DNA of 34,562 bases, from the NCBI GenBank assembly GCA_903943955.1, contig CAJAPZ010000064.1, forward strand, positions 1 to 34,562. Reading direction: 5' to 3'. This DNA comes from an uncultured Actinomycetes bacterium. GTDB taxonomy: Bacteria; Actinomycetota; Thermoleophilia; Miltoncostaeales; Miltoncostaeaceae. A model generated the notes under the pieces. That model had not been told where the DNA came from and made no database searches. It was given only the letters and a program-made list of their open reading frames with translations. This document shows positions 27,248 to 34,562 of this stretch, piece after piece (the stretch's first letter is position 1; every line of letters starts with the position of its first letter). The position numbers were made by a program, and so were the translations under genes.

Positions 27248-28983
27248 TGCCACGTATCCACGACGCGAGCATCGACGAGGTGCGCCAGTCCGCCGACCTC
27301 GTGGAACTCGTGCGGGGCCAAGTGCAGTTGGCACGCCGCGGTGGCAGGTGGTGGGGAAGATGCCCATTTCACGACGAGCGCACGCCGTCGTTCTGCCTCA
27401 TCCCGCCGGAGAACCGCACGTACTACTGCTACGGCTGTGGCGCCACGGGCGACTCGTTCGACTGGATGCAGCAGCGCGAGGGTGCCGGGTCGTTCATGGA
27501 AGCGGTCGAACAGCTGGCCGACCGCTTCGGGGTGGAACTCAAGTACGACCAGGCATCTCCCGAGGAGGAGGCCCGTCGTCGTGAATCCGAGCGGGTTCGC
27601 GAACTGCTCGACCGCGCGTGCGGTTTCTATGAGGCAATGCTCTGGAAGTCGCCCGAAGCCGAGCCTGCCCGTGAGTACCTCCTGGGCAGGGGATTTCCGG
27701 AGGAGATGATCCGCAGGTTCCGTGTGGGGTGGGCCCCCTCATCGGGGACCGCATTGGCCGGCCGGGCGATTCAGGAGGGCTTCTCCCGGCAGCAACTTGA
27801 GGCAGCGGGCCTCGCACGGCTGCGTGGGGGCACGGCCGCTGACTTCTTCACTGGGCGGATCACCTTCCCCATCTGCGACGCGCGGGGGAGGGTACAGGGG
27901 TTCGGTGCGCGCACGATGGACCCGAATGAGCGCGCGAAGTACGTGAACAGCGCCGAGCGCGACGGCTTTCATAAACGCGAGCTCTTGTTTGGGCTCGACT
28001 TGGCGCGGCAGTCTGCCGCCAAGGCCGGCTTTGCGGTGGTGAGCGAGGGCTACACCGACGTGATGGGCCTGCATATGGCGGGTATCGAGGGAGCGGTGGC
28101 CTGCATGGGCACGGCCCTCACCGCGGCACAGCTACGACTCCTCGCTCGGGTGGCCTCAGAGGTGCGCCTGTGTTTTGACGCCGATCAGGCGGGGGAGCAG
28201 GCGGCGCGTCGCACCATTGAGGCTGCCAAGGGGATTCCCTTGCGCCTCGGGGTGGTGGCGCTGCCCCCGGGTTCGGATCCCGGCGAGTTGGCGGGCACGC
28301 CAGGGGGGCTGGGCGTGCTGGCAACAGCGGTCGTGGATGCCGATCCCCTCATCCCATGGCTCGTGGACCGTCGGATCGCACGCACGCCCGACAACCCTGC
28401 CGACCGGGAACGCACGCTTGGGGAGCTTGGCGCGCTGCTTGAGGGCATGCCCGAGTCGCCCGACAAGGACGAAGCGCTGCGGCGGGTGACCGCGCTCGGT
28501 GTGTCCCCGGCGCTGCTCGATCGCTTTGTACGACGGGTTCAGGCGCCAGGAGGGGGCTCGAAGCGTTCAGCCGCAGCTCCGAACGCACCCCACCCTGACG
28601 CGCCCCCGGCACCTTCATTGGACGAGGCCCGCGAGCGCAGCCTGCTGGCGCTTGCGCTTGCGGTGCCGGAGGTGGGCCGTCCGTTGCTCTCGGGAATGCA
28701 GGCCGACCACCTCGGGTCGCCGGCACACCGTGACGCGCTCCGGCTCATCGTGGATGGCGCCACCGAGTGGCCCGAGGTCCTTCGTCCCCTTGAGGCGGCT
28801 CTGCGTGCCGAGGCCGCCGATGGTGGCAGCGAGGCACGGCTGCGCGACGCGTACTACCGGGTTGAGAAGCGGGCTCTGGAGGACGCCATGGGGGCTGCGC
28901 GCACGGCCGGGGACGACGTGGAGTATCTGCGCCTGCAATCGATGATCAAGCGCCTTGAGGTGGTGCTTCGGGGCGAGGGTTAG
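27247..28983 (+). CDS. dnaG: DNA primase DnaG
   Basis: Synthesises RNA primers at the replication fork. It has 578 residues. The N-terminal CHCC zinc ribbon is C39/H42 (CPFHDERTPSF) and C61/C64 (YCYGCGATGDSF). The catalytic core has FGARTMDPNERAKYVNS, then the Toprim domain with VVSEGYTDVMGLHMAG (metal-binding Glu) and RLCFDADQAGEQAA (DxD). After a Pro/Ala-rich linker the last 130 residues are helical, as in the helicase-binding domain. ATG 27247 overlaps the dgt stop. The stop overlaps the stop of a convergent gene by 3-4 nt (TTAG). Confidence 0.96.
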   Translation: MPRIHDASIDEVRQSADLVELVRGQVQLARRGGRWWGRCPFHDERTPSFCLIPPENRTYYCYGCGATGDSFDWMQQREGAGSFMEAVEQLADRFGVELKYDQASPEEEARRRESERVRELLDRACGFYEAMLWKSPEAEPAREYLLGRGFPEEMIRRFRVGWAPSSGTALAGRAIQEGFSRQQLEAAGLARLRGGTAADFFTGRITFPICDARGRVQGFGARTMDPNERAKYVNSAERDGFHKRELLFGLDLARQSAAKAGFAVVSEGYTDVMGLHMAGIEGAVACMGTALTAAQLRLLARVASEVRLCFDADQAGEQAARRTIEAAKGIPLRLGVVALPPGSDPGELAGTPGGLGVLATAVVDADPLIPWLVDRRIARTPDNPADRERTLGELGALLEGMPESPDKDEALRRVTALGVSPALLDRFVRRVQAPGGGSKRSAAAPNAPHPDAPPAPSLDEARERSLLALALAVPEVGRPLLSGMQADHLGSPAHRDALRLIVDGATEWPEVLRPLEAALRAEAADGGSEARLRDAYYRVEKRALEDAMGAARTAGDDVEYLRLQSMIKRLEVVLRGEG

Positions 28984-29459
28984 ACGGGCGCCATCACGCC
29001 GCATGCAGTCGCGCGCACGGTGCCCGATGGCGCGGTGAGCCGCACTGATGCGGTCACCGGGTAGCCGTCAGCCGACTCGGGTCGGCGGTTCGGGGGTCCG
29101 ATCCACACGATCGACGGAGCCCGTCCCAGCATCTCCGCCCGGGATGCCCAGACGAGCACTCGGGCGAGTGCAAGCGCTCCCGGGCTCACGGCTCCCGGAC
29201 GCCGCCGATGGCTCACATACGCGTCGTGCGCGGCGACGCAGGCCACGAGCGTGAGCGCGTCGGCAGGGTCTGTCGGCACAAGGGCCACCTCTTCCAATAC
29301 GAGGGTCGGTTCACGACCATCGTCGTCCGCGGGCCGAAGTGCTGGTGCCAGCTCCCGCAAGCGCATGGCCACCGCCATGCCGATCGCCCGCCCGGCGGCT
29401 GCCAGGTCGGGGTCAAGATCTCCCACAGGGTCCGCGCCGGACGGATGGATCACCGGCAC
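28980..29459 (-). CDS. Hypothetical protein, 159 residues
   Basis: Unknown soluble protein. Predicted helices at about 18-42 (AAAGRAIGMAVAMRLRELAPAL) and around LALARVLVWASRAEML; a Gly/Pro-rich C-terminus with IVWIGPPNRRPESADGYPV. No recognised motif. GTG 29459 starts it 24 nt after a small membrane-protein gene on the same strand, and it ends overlapping the dnaG stop. The opposite-strand frame 29208-29753 is longer but looks like a shadow. Strand choice rests on the strand of the flanking genes and the plausible composition, so confidence is moderate. Confidence 0.5.
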   Translation of the reverse strand: MPVIHPSGADPVGDLDPDLAAAGRAIGMAVAMRLRELAPALRPADDDGREPTLVLEEVALVPTDPADALTLVACVAAHDAYVSHRRRPGAVSPGALALARVLVWASRAEMLGRAPSIVWIGPPNRRPESADGYPVTASVRLTAPSGTVRATACGVMAPV

Positions 29460-29483
29460 GACACAGACCCCGCAGCAGCGCGT

Positions 29484-29645
29484 TTAGGCGGCGTCAGCGA
29501 CCGCGCCTGCGGCGTCGTCGGCCACGGCGTCGGTCACCTCGGTGAAGGTGAATTCGTCGGGCTCACCGCCAAGGCGCTCGCGCACGAACCAGTACACGAG
29601 TGCGCCAATGCCAATGAGCGCCAGCAACTTGATGAAGGTCTTCAT
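29484..29645 (-). CDS. 53-residue single-pass membrane microprotein
   Basis: MKTFIKLLALIGIGALVYWF starts the protein: a short basic N-terminus and one transmembrane helix at about 5-20, then RERLGG and a strongly acidic tail (EPDEFTFTEVTDAVADDAAG). The ATG at 29645 has an excellent ribosome site, GAGGAG, 5 nt upstream. The stop is TAA. The tail is probably cytoplasmic or extracellular depending on topology, which is unclear. It lies 91 nt after the oxidoreductase stop and 24 nt before the 159-residue unknown, with which it may form an operon. Its short length hides it from ordinary gene calling. Function unknown. Confidence 0.75.
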   Translation of the reverse strand: MKTFIKLLALIGIGALVYWFVRERLGGEPDEFTFTEVTDAVADDAAGAVADAA

Positions 29646-29673
29646 GTTTCTCCTCGATTTGCGAGCCCCGGCA

Positions 29674-29679
29674 AACCTA
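29674..29679 (-). promoter_or_regulatory. candidate -10 element of the microprotein gene
   Basis: TAGGTT (TAnnnT, minus strand) gives a leader of about 22 nt with GAGGAG. An inverted-repeat cluster lies 12-40 bp upstream. Confidence 0.4.
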
Positions 29680-29690
29680 ACACGCGGGGT

Positions 29691-29720
29691 CTGACGCTGT
29701 GTCAGATGGCGTCAGCACAG
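29691..29720. repeat. overlapping inverted repeats upstream of the microprotein gene
   Basis: CTGACGC (29691-29697) pairs with GCGTCAG (29709-29715), CTGAC with GTCAG (29701-29705), and CTGTG with CACAG (29716-29720). They lie just upstream of the candidate -10, where a repressor or activator could bind. They could alternatively form the oxidoreductase mRNA 3' hairpin. Confidence 0.4.
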
Positions 29721-29736
29721 GTGAGAGAGGGTGTGG

Positions 29737-30720
29737 TCACCCCGCGACAGTAAGGATGACCTTGCCCACGGCCATGTTGCTCCCGACAACGTGGTGTGCG
29801 TCGCCTGCCTGTGCCAGTGGCAGCACCTGATGAATCACGGGCGTGAGGGTGCCGTACGCAAACCGGGGGAGGGCCCATACCGAGAACGCCGTCACGATGG
29901 CGGCCTTCTCGGAGGTCGTGCGTCCACGGAGGGTGGTGCCGATCACGCGGCCCTGACGCGCGAGCAGGGTTCCGAGGTCCAGTTCGCCCGTACGTCCCCC
30001 GACGAGCCCGGTGAGGATGATGCGTCCGCTGCGGGCGAGACACGCCACGTTCTCGGCGAGGTACTTCGCTCCGACAAGGTCCACGATGATGTCTGCTCCG
30101 TGCTGCCCGGTCATGGCGGTGACGGCGTCTGCAAAGCCGCCATCGCCCACGGCGATTGCCTCTGCGCCCCACTGCGCACTCACCTCGGCCCGGTCCAACG
30201 ACCGCGAGGTGCCGATGCACCGGATTCCCATGGCCGCGCACATCTGCGCAGCCGCCGTGCCCACGCCGCTGGCGATCGAATGCACGAGTGCAACGTCGCC
30301 GGGGCGACCGTTCCCGAGTGTCACAAGAGCGATCCATGCAGTGAGAAACGCCTCCGGGATCGCCGCCGCCTGCTCCCAGTTCAGTCCATCCGGCACGGGC
30401 ATCACCTGACCGATGGGTACGGCAACCATCTCGGCGTACCCACCGCCAGACAGAAGGCACATCACCCGCTGCCCCACGACGAGGTGGGTGTGGGTGCCCG
30501 CCGGGATGTCGATGATCTCGCCAGCGCACTCGAGACCCAGGATCTCGCTCGCGCCGGGGGGCGGGGGGTAGTGGCCGGCACGTTGCATCAGGTCGGCCCG
30601 ATTGACCGCTGTGGCATGCACTCGCACGAGTACCTCGCCCTCTCCGGGGGACGGATCCGGCACCGTCCCGAGATACAGCACCTCTGGACCGCCCGGCGTG
30701 TCGAATGTGATCGCCTTCAT
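29737..30720 (-). CDS. NAD(P)H quinone oxidoreductase, zinc-independent MDR family
   Basis: 327-residue medium-chain dehydrogenase/reductase of the PIG3/QOR type. N-terminal GroES-like part: MKAITFDTPGGPEVL, VHATAVNRADLMQRAGHYPPPPG and LGLECAGEI. The Rossmann part has the NADPH loop SIASGVGTAAAQMCAAMG, then CIGTSRSLDRAEVSAQWGAE. Zinc-ligand cysteines of alcohol dehydrogenases are absent. It reduces quinones or enones with NAD(P)H; the physiological substrate is unknown. The ATG at 30720 gives the family's standard N-terminus. It lies 47 bp after tRNA-Leu on the same strand, separated by a strong hairpin. Confidence 0.92.
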   Translation of the reverse strand: MKAITFDTPGGPEVLYLGTVPDPSPGEGEVLVRVHATAVNRADLMQRAGHYPPPPGASEILGLECAGEIIDIPAGTHTHLVVGQRVMCLLSGGGYAEMVAVPIGQVMPVPDGLNWEQAAAIPEAFLTAWIALVTLGNGRPGDVALVHSIASGVGTAAAQMCAAMGIRCIGTSRSLDRAEVSAQWGAEAIAVGDGGFADAVTAMTGQHGADIIVDLVGAKYLAENVACLARSGRIILTGLVGGRTGELDLGTLLARQGRVIGTTLRGRTTSEKAAIVTAFSVWALPRFAYGTLTPVIHQVLPLAQAGDAHHVVGSNMAVGKVILTVAG

Positions 30721-30738
30721 GGGGTCACGATATGGAGC

Positions 30739-30764
30739 GATGCCGGCGGGTGCCCGCCGGCATC
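30739..30764 (-). terminator. 12-bp perfect hairpin after tRNA-Leu
   Basis: GATGCCGGCGGG and CCCGCCGGCATC are separated by 2 nt, and the hairpin begins 2 nt after the tRNA discriminator base. There is no T-run. It probably terminates or defines the 3' end of the tRNA precursor and lies 18 nt before the oxidoreductase ATG. Confidence 0.7.
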
Positions 30765-30766
30765 AA

Positions 30767-30849
30767 TGGGGACGGTGGGAGTCGAACCCACACCTGGTTT
30801 CCCAGAGCGGTGTTTGAGACCGCCGCGTCTGCCGTTCCGCCACGTCCCC
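30767..30849 (-). tRNA. tRNA-Leu, anticodon CAA
   Basis: A class II tRNA on the minus strand. The acceptor stem is GGGGACG/CGTCCCC with discriminator A. The D-stem is GCG/CGC. The anticodon stem GCGGT/ACCGC encloses loop CTCAAAC (anticodon CAA, reading UUG). The long variable arm is CTGG-GAAA-CCAG and the T-stem is GTGGG/CCCAC with loop TTCGACT. CCA is not encoded (TTG follows the discriminator). The 5' end lies only 14 nt after the malic enzyme stop, leaving little room for an own promoter, so it may be cut from a joint transcript. Its codon makes it a candidate substrate of MiaA/MiaB (A37 present). Confidence 0.95.
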
Positions 30850-30863
30850 GCGGCAGAGGAGGG

Positions 30864-32285
30864 TTACTCCTCGGGAATGATCCGCGCCAATCCCTCATCA
30901 ATGGCGACACGGCGGGTGGCAGCCGCCACGGCCGGCGCCACGTTCGGGTTGAACACGCTCGGGATGATGTAGTCCTCGTGCAGTTCAGCGTCGCTGATGG
31001 TGTCGGCGATCGCCTGCGCGGCGGCCACCTTCATTCCTTCGCTGATAGAGGTGGCCCGGACGTCGAGCGCACCCCGGAAGAGCCCCGGGAATGCAAGCAC
31101 GTTGTTGATCTGGTTCGGGTAGTCGGACCGCCCCGTGGCCATCACACGCACGTACGGCGCGGCCTGCTCGGGCATGATCTCGGGGGTCGGGTTCGCCATG
31201 GCGAACACGATCGGGTCTTTGCCCATGCTCTTCAGCTGCTCGACCGAGAACGTGCCCGGGCCAGACAGACCCACGAACAGGTTGGCGCCCTTCACCGCTT
31301 CGGTGAGGTCCCCCCGGATGTCCCCGGGATTGGTGTGATCGGCGTACCAGTCCTTCATGAAGTTCATGTTCTCGGTGCGGCCGTGGTAGATCGCGCCGCG
31401 GGTGTCGCAGCCGATGATGTTGGTCACGCCAGCGTTCAGCAGGATTTTCGAGCAGGCCACCCCGGAGGCACCGATGCCGTTGACGACTACCTTCAGGTCC
31501 TGGATCTTGTGACCGGTGATCTTGCAGGCGTTGATGAGCGCCGCGAGCAGTACCACAGCGGTGCCGTGCTGGTCGTCATGGAACACCGGGATGTCCAGGC
31601 GCTCCTTCAGGGTGTCCTCAACCTCAAAACACACCGGGGCAGCGATGTCCTCGAGGTTGATGCCACCGAATGCCGGGGCGATGGCCTCGCACACCCGGAT
31701 GATCTCGTTGGGGTCCTTACTGTCCACGCAGATGGCGTAGGAGTCCACGTCAGCGAACTCCTTGAAGAGCAGTGACTTGCCCTCCATCACCGGCATGCCG
31801 GCAGCAGCCCCGATGTCGCCGAGGCCGAGCACTGCGGTGCCGTTGGTGATGACGGCCACCATGTTGCGCTTAAGGGTGTAGTCGAAGGCGGCGAGGGGGT
31901 CAGCGGCGATGGCACGGGCCACGCTTGCCACACCGGGCATGTAGGCCACGGAGAGGTCCTCGCGGGTCTCGAGACGTGCACGGGGCACCATCTCGATCTT
32001 CCCGCCCTTGTGGAGCCGGAAGGTGCGGTCCTCGGCAGAGGTGACCGTGACGCCGTCCACTGCACCAGCGGCAGCGATGACTTCGTCCTCGTTCTCAACG
32101 CTCGTGGCATCCACCACCATCTCGCGTACGACGCGTCGGTGATCGGCCTCCACCACCTCCATCGACGTAATCGACCCCCCGGCGGCGCTGATGGCGCTCG
32201 CCACCTCGGCGGCAAGGCCGGGCAGGCCGTGCGCCATCTCAAGGCGGAGGGTGATGCTGTACTGCGCTGATGGTGTGACGCCCAC
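30864..32285 (-). CDS. Malic enzyme with N-terminal ACT domain
   Basis: Oxidative decarboxylation of malate to pyruvate with NAD(P)+. It has 473 residues. An ACT domain at about 6-80 ([20 protein letters not shown]) implies allosteric control by a small ligand. The catalytic domain follows: [14 protein letters not shown] (Tyr), [38 protein letters not shown] (Lys), [12 protein letters not shown] (metal ligands), and the NAD(P) loop [19 protein letters not shown] 32285 is chosen because GGAGG lies 5 nt upstream and it directly precedes the ACT domain; the frame continues to 32339 without a ribosome site. Cofactor choice (NAD or NADP) cannot be told safely. Confidence 0.93.
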   Translation of the reverse strand: MGVTPSAQYSITLRLEMAHGLPGLAAEVASAISAAGGSITSMEVVEADHRRVVREMVVDATSVENEDEVIAAAGAVDGVTVTSAEDRTFRLHKGGKIEMVPRARLETREDLSVAYMPGVASVARAIAADPLAAFDYTLKRNMVAVITNGTAVLGLGDIGAAAGMPVMEGKSLLFKEFADVDSYAICVDSKDPNEIIRVCEAIAPAFGGINLEDIAAPVCFEVEDTLKERLDIPVFHDDQHGTAVVLLAALINACKITGHKIQDLKVVVNGIGASGVACSKILLNAGVTNIIGCDTRGAIYHGRTENMNFMKDWYADHTNPGDIRGDLTEAVKGANLFVGLSGPGTFSVEQLKSMGKDPIVFAMANPTPEIMPEQAAPYVRVMATGRSDYPNQINNVLAFPGLFRGALDVRATSISEGMKVAAAQAIADTISDAELHEDYIIPSVFNPNVAPAVAAATRRVAIDEGLARIIPEE

Positions 32286-32317
32286 GTGGTCCTCCAAGAC
32301 CGATTGCAAACGCGGGC

Positions 32318-32323
32318 AGACTA
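32318..32323 (-). promoter_or_regulatory. candidate -10 element of the malic enzyme operon
   Basis: TAGTCT (TAnnnT, minus strand) gives a leader of about 26 nt carrying GGAGG. It shares the 120-bp divergent spacer with polA. Confidence 0.4.
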
Positions 32324-32392
32324 CCCACGAAATGCTCATTCACCCCCGGACTGGTGTCCCCTTCCGGATCAGGGGCGGCCGATGGGCGCCGA

Positions 32393-32398
32393 TACACT
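32393..32398 (+). promoter_or_regulatory. candidate -10 element of polA
   Basis: TACACT (TAnnnT) ends exactly 7 nt before GTG 32406, the spacing expected for transcription starting at the initiation codon itself. Confidence 0.4.
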
Positions 32399-32405
32399 CG
32401 CTCGT

Positions 32406-34562
32406 GTGACCTCTCAGCCCCGAACCGATGCCACCGACTCCGCTGTCAACCCGGATGGCGAGATCCTTCTCATCGATGGCTTCAGTCTGGCGTTTCGGGC
32501 CTTCTTTGCACTTCCCGAAACCATCACCCGGTCGGATGGTATGCCCACCAACGCGCTCTATGGGCTCTCGGCGATGACCATCAAGGTCATCGAGGAGGAG
32601 CGGCCATCGCGGGTCATAGTGGCGTGGGATCCCCCCGGACCGACCTTCCGCGACGCCATTTACCCCGAATACAAAGCGGGGCGGCGTGCCACTCCGGAGG
32701 GATTCAAGGCTCAGGTGCCGCACTTCCGGCCACTGATGGAGGCCTTCGGGGCGGTCAACGTGGAGGCGGCGGGATTTGAGGCCGACGACGTCATCGGCAC
32801 ACTCGCCAAGCGTGCGGCGGCTGCTGGCATGCGGGTCACCATCCTCACCAGCGACCGGGACGCACTGCAGCTGGTTGACGACCACATCAGCGTCCTGGCG
32901 ACGGGCCGCGGGGTCACCGATACCACCCGGTACGACCCGGCCATGGTGCTGGATCGGTATGGGGTGGTGCCTGCGCTCATGCCGGACCTGCGCGGGATGA
33001 TTGGGGATTCGAGCGACAACCTCCCTGGCGTGCCGGGCATCGGCGCGAAGACCGCCTCGCAACTGATGGAGAAGTACGGCACGCTCGAAGAGGTTCTGGC
33101 CCATGCCGGGGATCAGACCCCCAAGCGCAAGCAGAACCTCACCGAGTTCGCCGACATGGCGCGCATGTGCCGCGACCTCTCGGTGATCGACGTGAACGTG
33201 CCGCTCGACGTGGATCCCGGCGACGTCCCGTTGATCACACGCGATAAGGAGCGCCTCGAGGCCCTCCATGCGGCATTTGACGGTTTTGAGTTTCGCACCC
33301 TTGCCCGCCGGGTGGCGGAGATGGGAGGAAGTGGAGGGGACGAACCGGCGGCGGTGGCACGCACACCGGCGCCGTCGATGGCGGTTCTGGAGGACGCGCC
33401 GGAGTCGCTCGCGATGTCGCTCGCGGGTACGCCTGGCGCGGCCGTGGGGTTGTCGGGCGACCGGGTGGCCGTGGTGGCCGGAGAGGGGCCGGCACGAACA
33501 TTCGCTGTGGCACCGACCGGTGATCCTGTAATCGGATCGGTGCTCGGTGCGGCTCCGTGGACAGCGCACGACGGCAAGGCGCTTCTCCGGCGCGCCCGCC
33601 TGGATGCGCCACTTCCGGCGCACGACACCATGGTGGCTGCCTACTTGCTCGACCCCCGGCGGCGGGGGTACCCACTCGATGAGATTGCAGCCGATGAGGG
33701 GATATCGGCGCGGGCGGAGGGATCGGATGAGGATGCCTGCGCCGCGGCGGTGCAGGCAGCACTCGTGCGCGACCTCGCCCCCGTGCAGGCGCGACGCATG
33801 GAGGAGGAAGGGCTCACACATCTGTACCGCGAGATTGAGATGCCGCTCATCGGGGTGCTCGCGGGGATGGAGAACCTCGGAGTTGCCATTGATGTTGACC
33901 GGCTCGCAGAGATTCGTGACCGCATCCGGATCGAGATCGACTCGCTCACCACGCGCATCCACGACCTCGCCGGTGGCCCATTCACGATTGACTCGCCAAA
34001 GCAGCTGGCTGAGGTGCTTTTTGAACGGCTCGGGTTGCCGGCCCAGCGCAAGGGGAAGACCGGGTACTCAACCGACCGAAAGGTCCTGCGCACGCTCGAG
34101 GACCAGCATGAGATCGTGCCCCTTATCGGCCGCTACCGCGAGCTCGTGAAGTTGGACAGCACCTACCTGTCGGCGCTGCCCGATTTGGTGGATCCCGTCG
34201 ATGGGCGTATTCACACCACCTTCAACCAGACGGTGGCGGAGACCGGCCGGCTGTCGTCCACCAATCCGAACCTGCAGAACATCCCCATCCGCACCGAGGC
34301 GGGACGGGAGATACGTGATGCCTTTGTGGCGAGTCCAGGCACCCACCTCATGAGCTTTGACTATTCGCAGGTGGAGCTGCGCATTCTCGCCCACTGCTCT
34401 GGTGAAACTGCGCTGCAGGAGGCATTCCGCGAGGGCCTCGACGTGCATGCGGCCACGGCCGCCGAGGTATTTGGCGTGCCTCTTGCCGAGGTGGACAGGC
34501 CTCTGCGGGACCGCGCGAAGGCCGTCAATTTCGGCATCGTCTACGGCATCAGTGACTTCGGC
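32406..34562 (+). CDS. polA: DNA polymerase I, 3'-truncated by window edge
   Basis: 719 codons are visible; roughly 150-170 more are expected. The 5' nuclease domain (about 15-290) has LLIDGFSLAFRAFFALPE, GFEADDVIGTLA, ILTSDRDALQLVDD and the helix-3-turn-helix GDSSDNLPGVPGIGAKTA. The central exonuclease-like domain (about 315-460) lacks visible DxE and other DEDD carboxylates, so proofreading is probably lost. The polymerase domain has TVAETGRLSSTNPNLQNIPIR, motif A SFDYSQVELRILAH with catalytic D652, and the O-helix RDRAKAVNFGIVYGI at the edge. GTG 32406 is taken as start because a -10 lies 7 nt upstream; in-frame ATG 32382 is the alternative. Confidence 0.95.
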   Translation, partial: MTSQPRTDATDSAVNPDGEILLIDGFSLAFRAFFALPETITRSDGMPTNALYGLSAMTIKVIEEERPSRVIVAWDPPGPTFRDAIYPEYKAGRRATPEGFKAQVPHFRPLMEAFGAVNVEAAGFEADDVIGTLAKRAAAAGMRVTILTSDRDALQLVDDHISVLATGRGVTDTTRYDPAMVLDRYGVVPALMPDLRGMIGDSSDNLPGVPGIGAKTASQLMEKYGTLEEVLAHAGDQTPKRKQNLTEFADMARMCRDLSVIDVNVPLDVDPGDVPLITRDKERLEALHAAFDGFEFRTLARRVAEMGGSGGDEPAAVARTPAPSMAVLEDAPESLAMSLAGTPGAAVGLSGDRVAVVAGEGPARTFAVAPTGDPVIGSVLGAAPWTAHDGKALLRRARLDAPLPAHDTMVAAYLLDPRRRGYPLDEIAADEGISARAEGSDEDACAAAVQAALVRDLAPVQARRMEEEGLTHLYREIEMPLIGVLAGMENLGVAIDVDRLAEIRDRIRIEIDSLTTRIHDLAGGPFTIDSPKQLAEVLFERLGLPAQRKGKTGYSTDRKVLRTLEDQHEIVPLIGRYRELVKLDSTYLSALPDLVDPVDGRIHTTFNQTVAETGRLSSTNPNLQNIPIRTEAGREIRDAFVASPGTHLMSFDYSQVELRILAHCSGETALQEAFREGLDVHAATAAEVFGVPLAEVDRPLRDRAKAVNFGIVYGISDFG

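Noticed and set aside
29208-29753. Plus-strand 181-codon frame opposite the 159-residue gene and the microprotein
   Set aside because: His/Arg/Gly-rich shadow composition; it covers the microprotein and its strong ribosome site on the other strand.
30732-31775. Plus-strand frame across tRNA-Leu and malic enzyme
   Set aside because: It runs through the tRNA and opposite a clear malic enzyme; no motifs.
32340-33962. 540-codon minus-strand frame opposite polA
   Set aside because: PolA is unmistakable on the plus strand; the antisense product is His/Arg-rich with no domain.

Overview
This is a GC-rich, gene-dense bacterial chromosome segment with 32 protein genes, one tRNA and almost no spacer DNA. 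The gene content points to an actinobacterium. It has MurT/GatD, an NrtR-type regulator, a perfect Gram-positive SOS box before recA, and a RecA intein at the site I recall for Mycobacterium leprae. The two-subunit glycyl-tRNA synthetase (glyQ/glyS) and the DapL lysine/DAP route are unusual for classical actinomycetes, so I would guess a deep branch such as Thermoleophilia. That placement is inference. Nothing here looks like a phage, plasmid, transposon or CRISPR array; the only mobile element is the intein.

Layout. 1-5468 (+): 3' part of ftsK, a rodZ-like gene, cinA, and recA interrupted by a 170-residue mini-intein. 5529-10212 (+): miaB, miaA, dapF, dapL, dut. 10209-13789 (-): rpiA, murT, a SAM methyltransferase, gatD, all overlapping or nearly touching. 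13818-16301 (+): metallo-beta-lactamase-fold hydrolase, NrtR-like regulator, an 80-residue membrane protein, yqgE. 16332-19712 (-): principal sigma factor rpoD with a structured leader, a cyclophilin, and a membrane-anchored glucuronyl C5-epimerase-like protein. 19796-28983 (+): glyQ, glyS, ppdK, an unknown gene, dgt, dnaG. 28980-32285 (-): ACT-domain malic enzyme, tRNA-Leu(CAA), a quinone oxidoreductase, a 53-residue membrane microprotein, a 159-residue unknown. 32406-end (+): 5' part of polA.

How the genes work together. ftsK, recA, polA, dnaG, dgt and dut serve chromosome segregation, replication, repair and dNTP hygiene. MiaA and MiaB act in sequence on tRNA A37. DapL and DapF are the last two steps to meso-diaminopimelate, and MurT/GatD amidate the D-Glu of lipid II, so cell-wall precursor supply is spread over two adjacent operons. 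glyQS, tRNA-Leu and rpoD serve translation and transcription. PPDK and malic enzyme sit at the PEP/pyruvate/malate node.

The most notable points are the RecA mini-intein with what looks like a remnant of its lost endonuclease, the methyltransferase wedged between murT and gatD, the three consecutive hairpins at the predicted 5' end of the rpoD mRNA, and a TAnnnT -10 element before essentially every transcription unit, several only 6-9 nt from the start codon (probable leaderless mRNAs).
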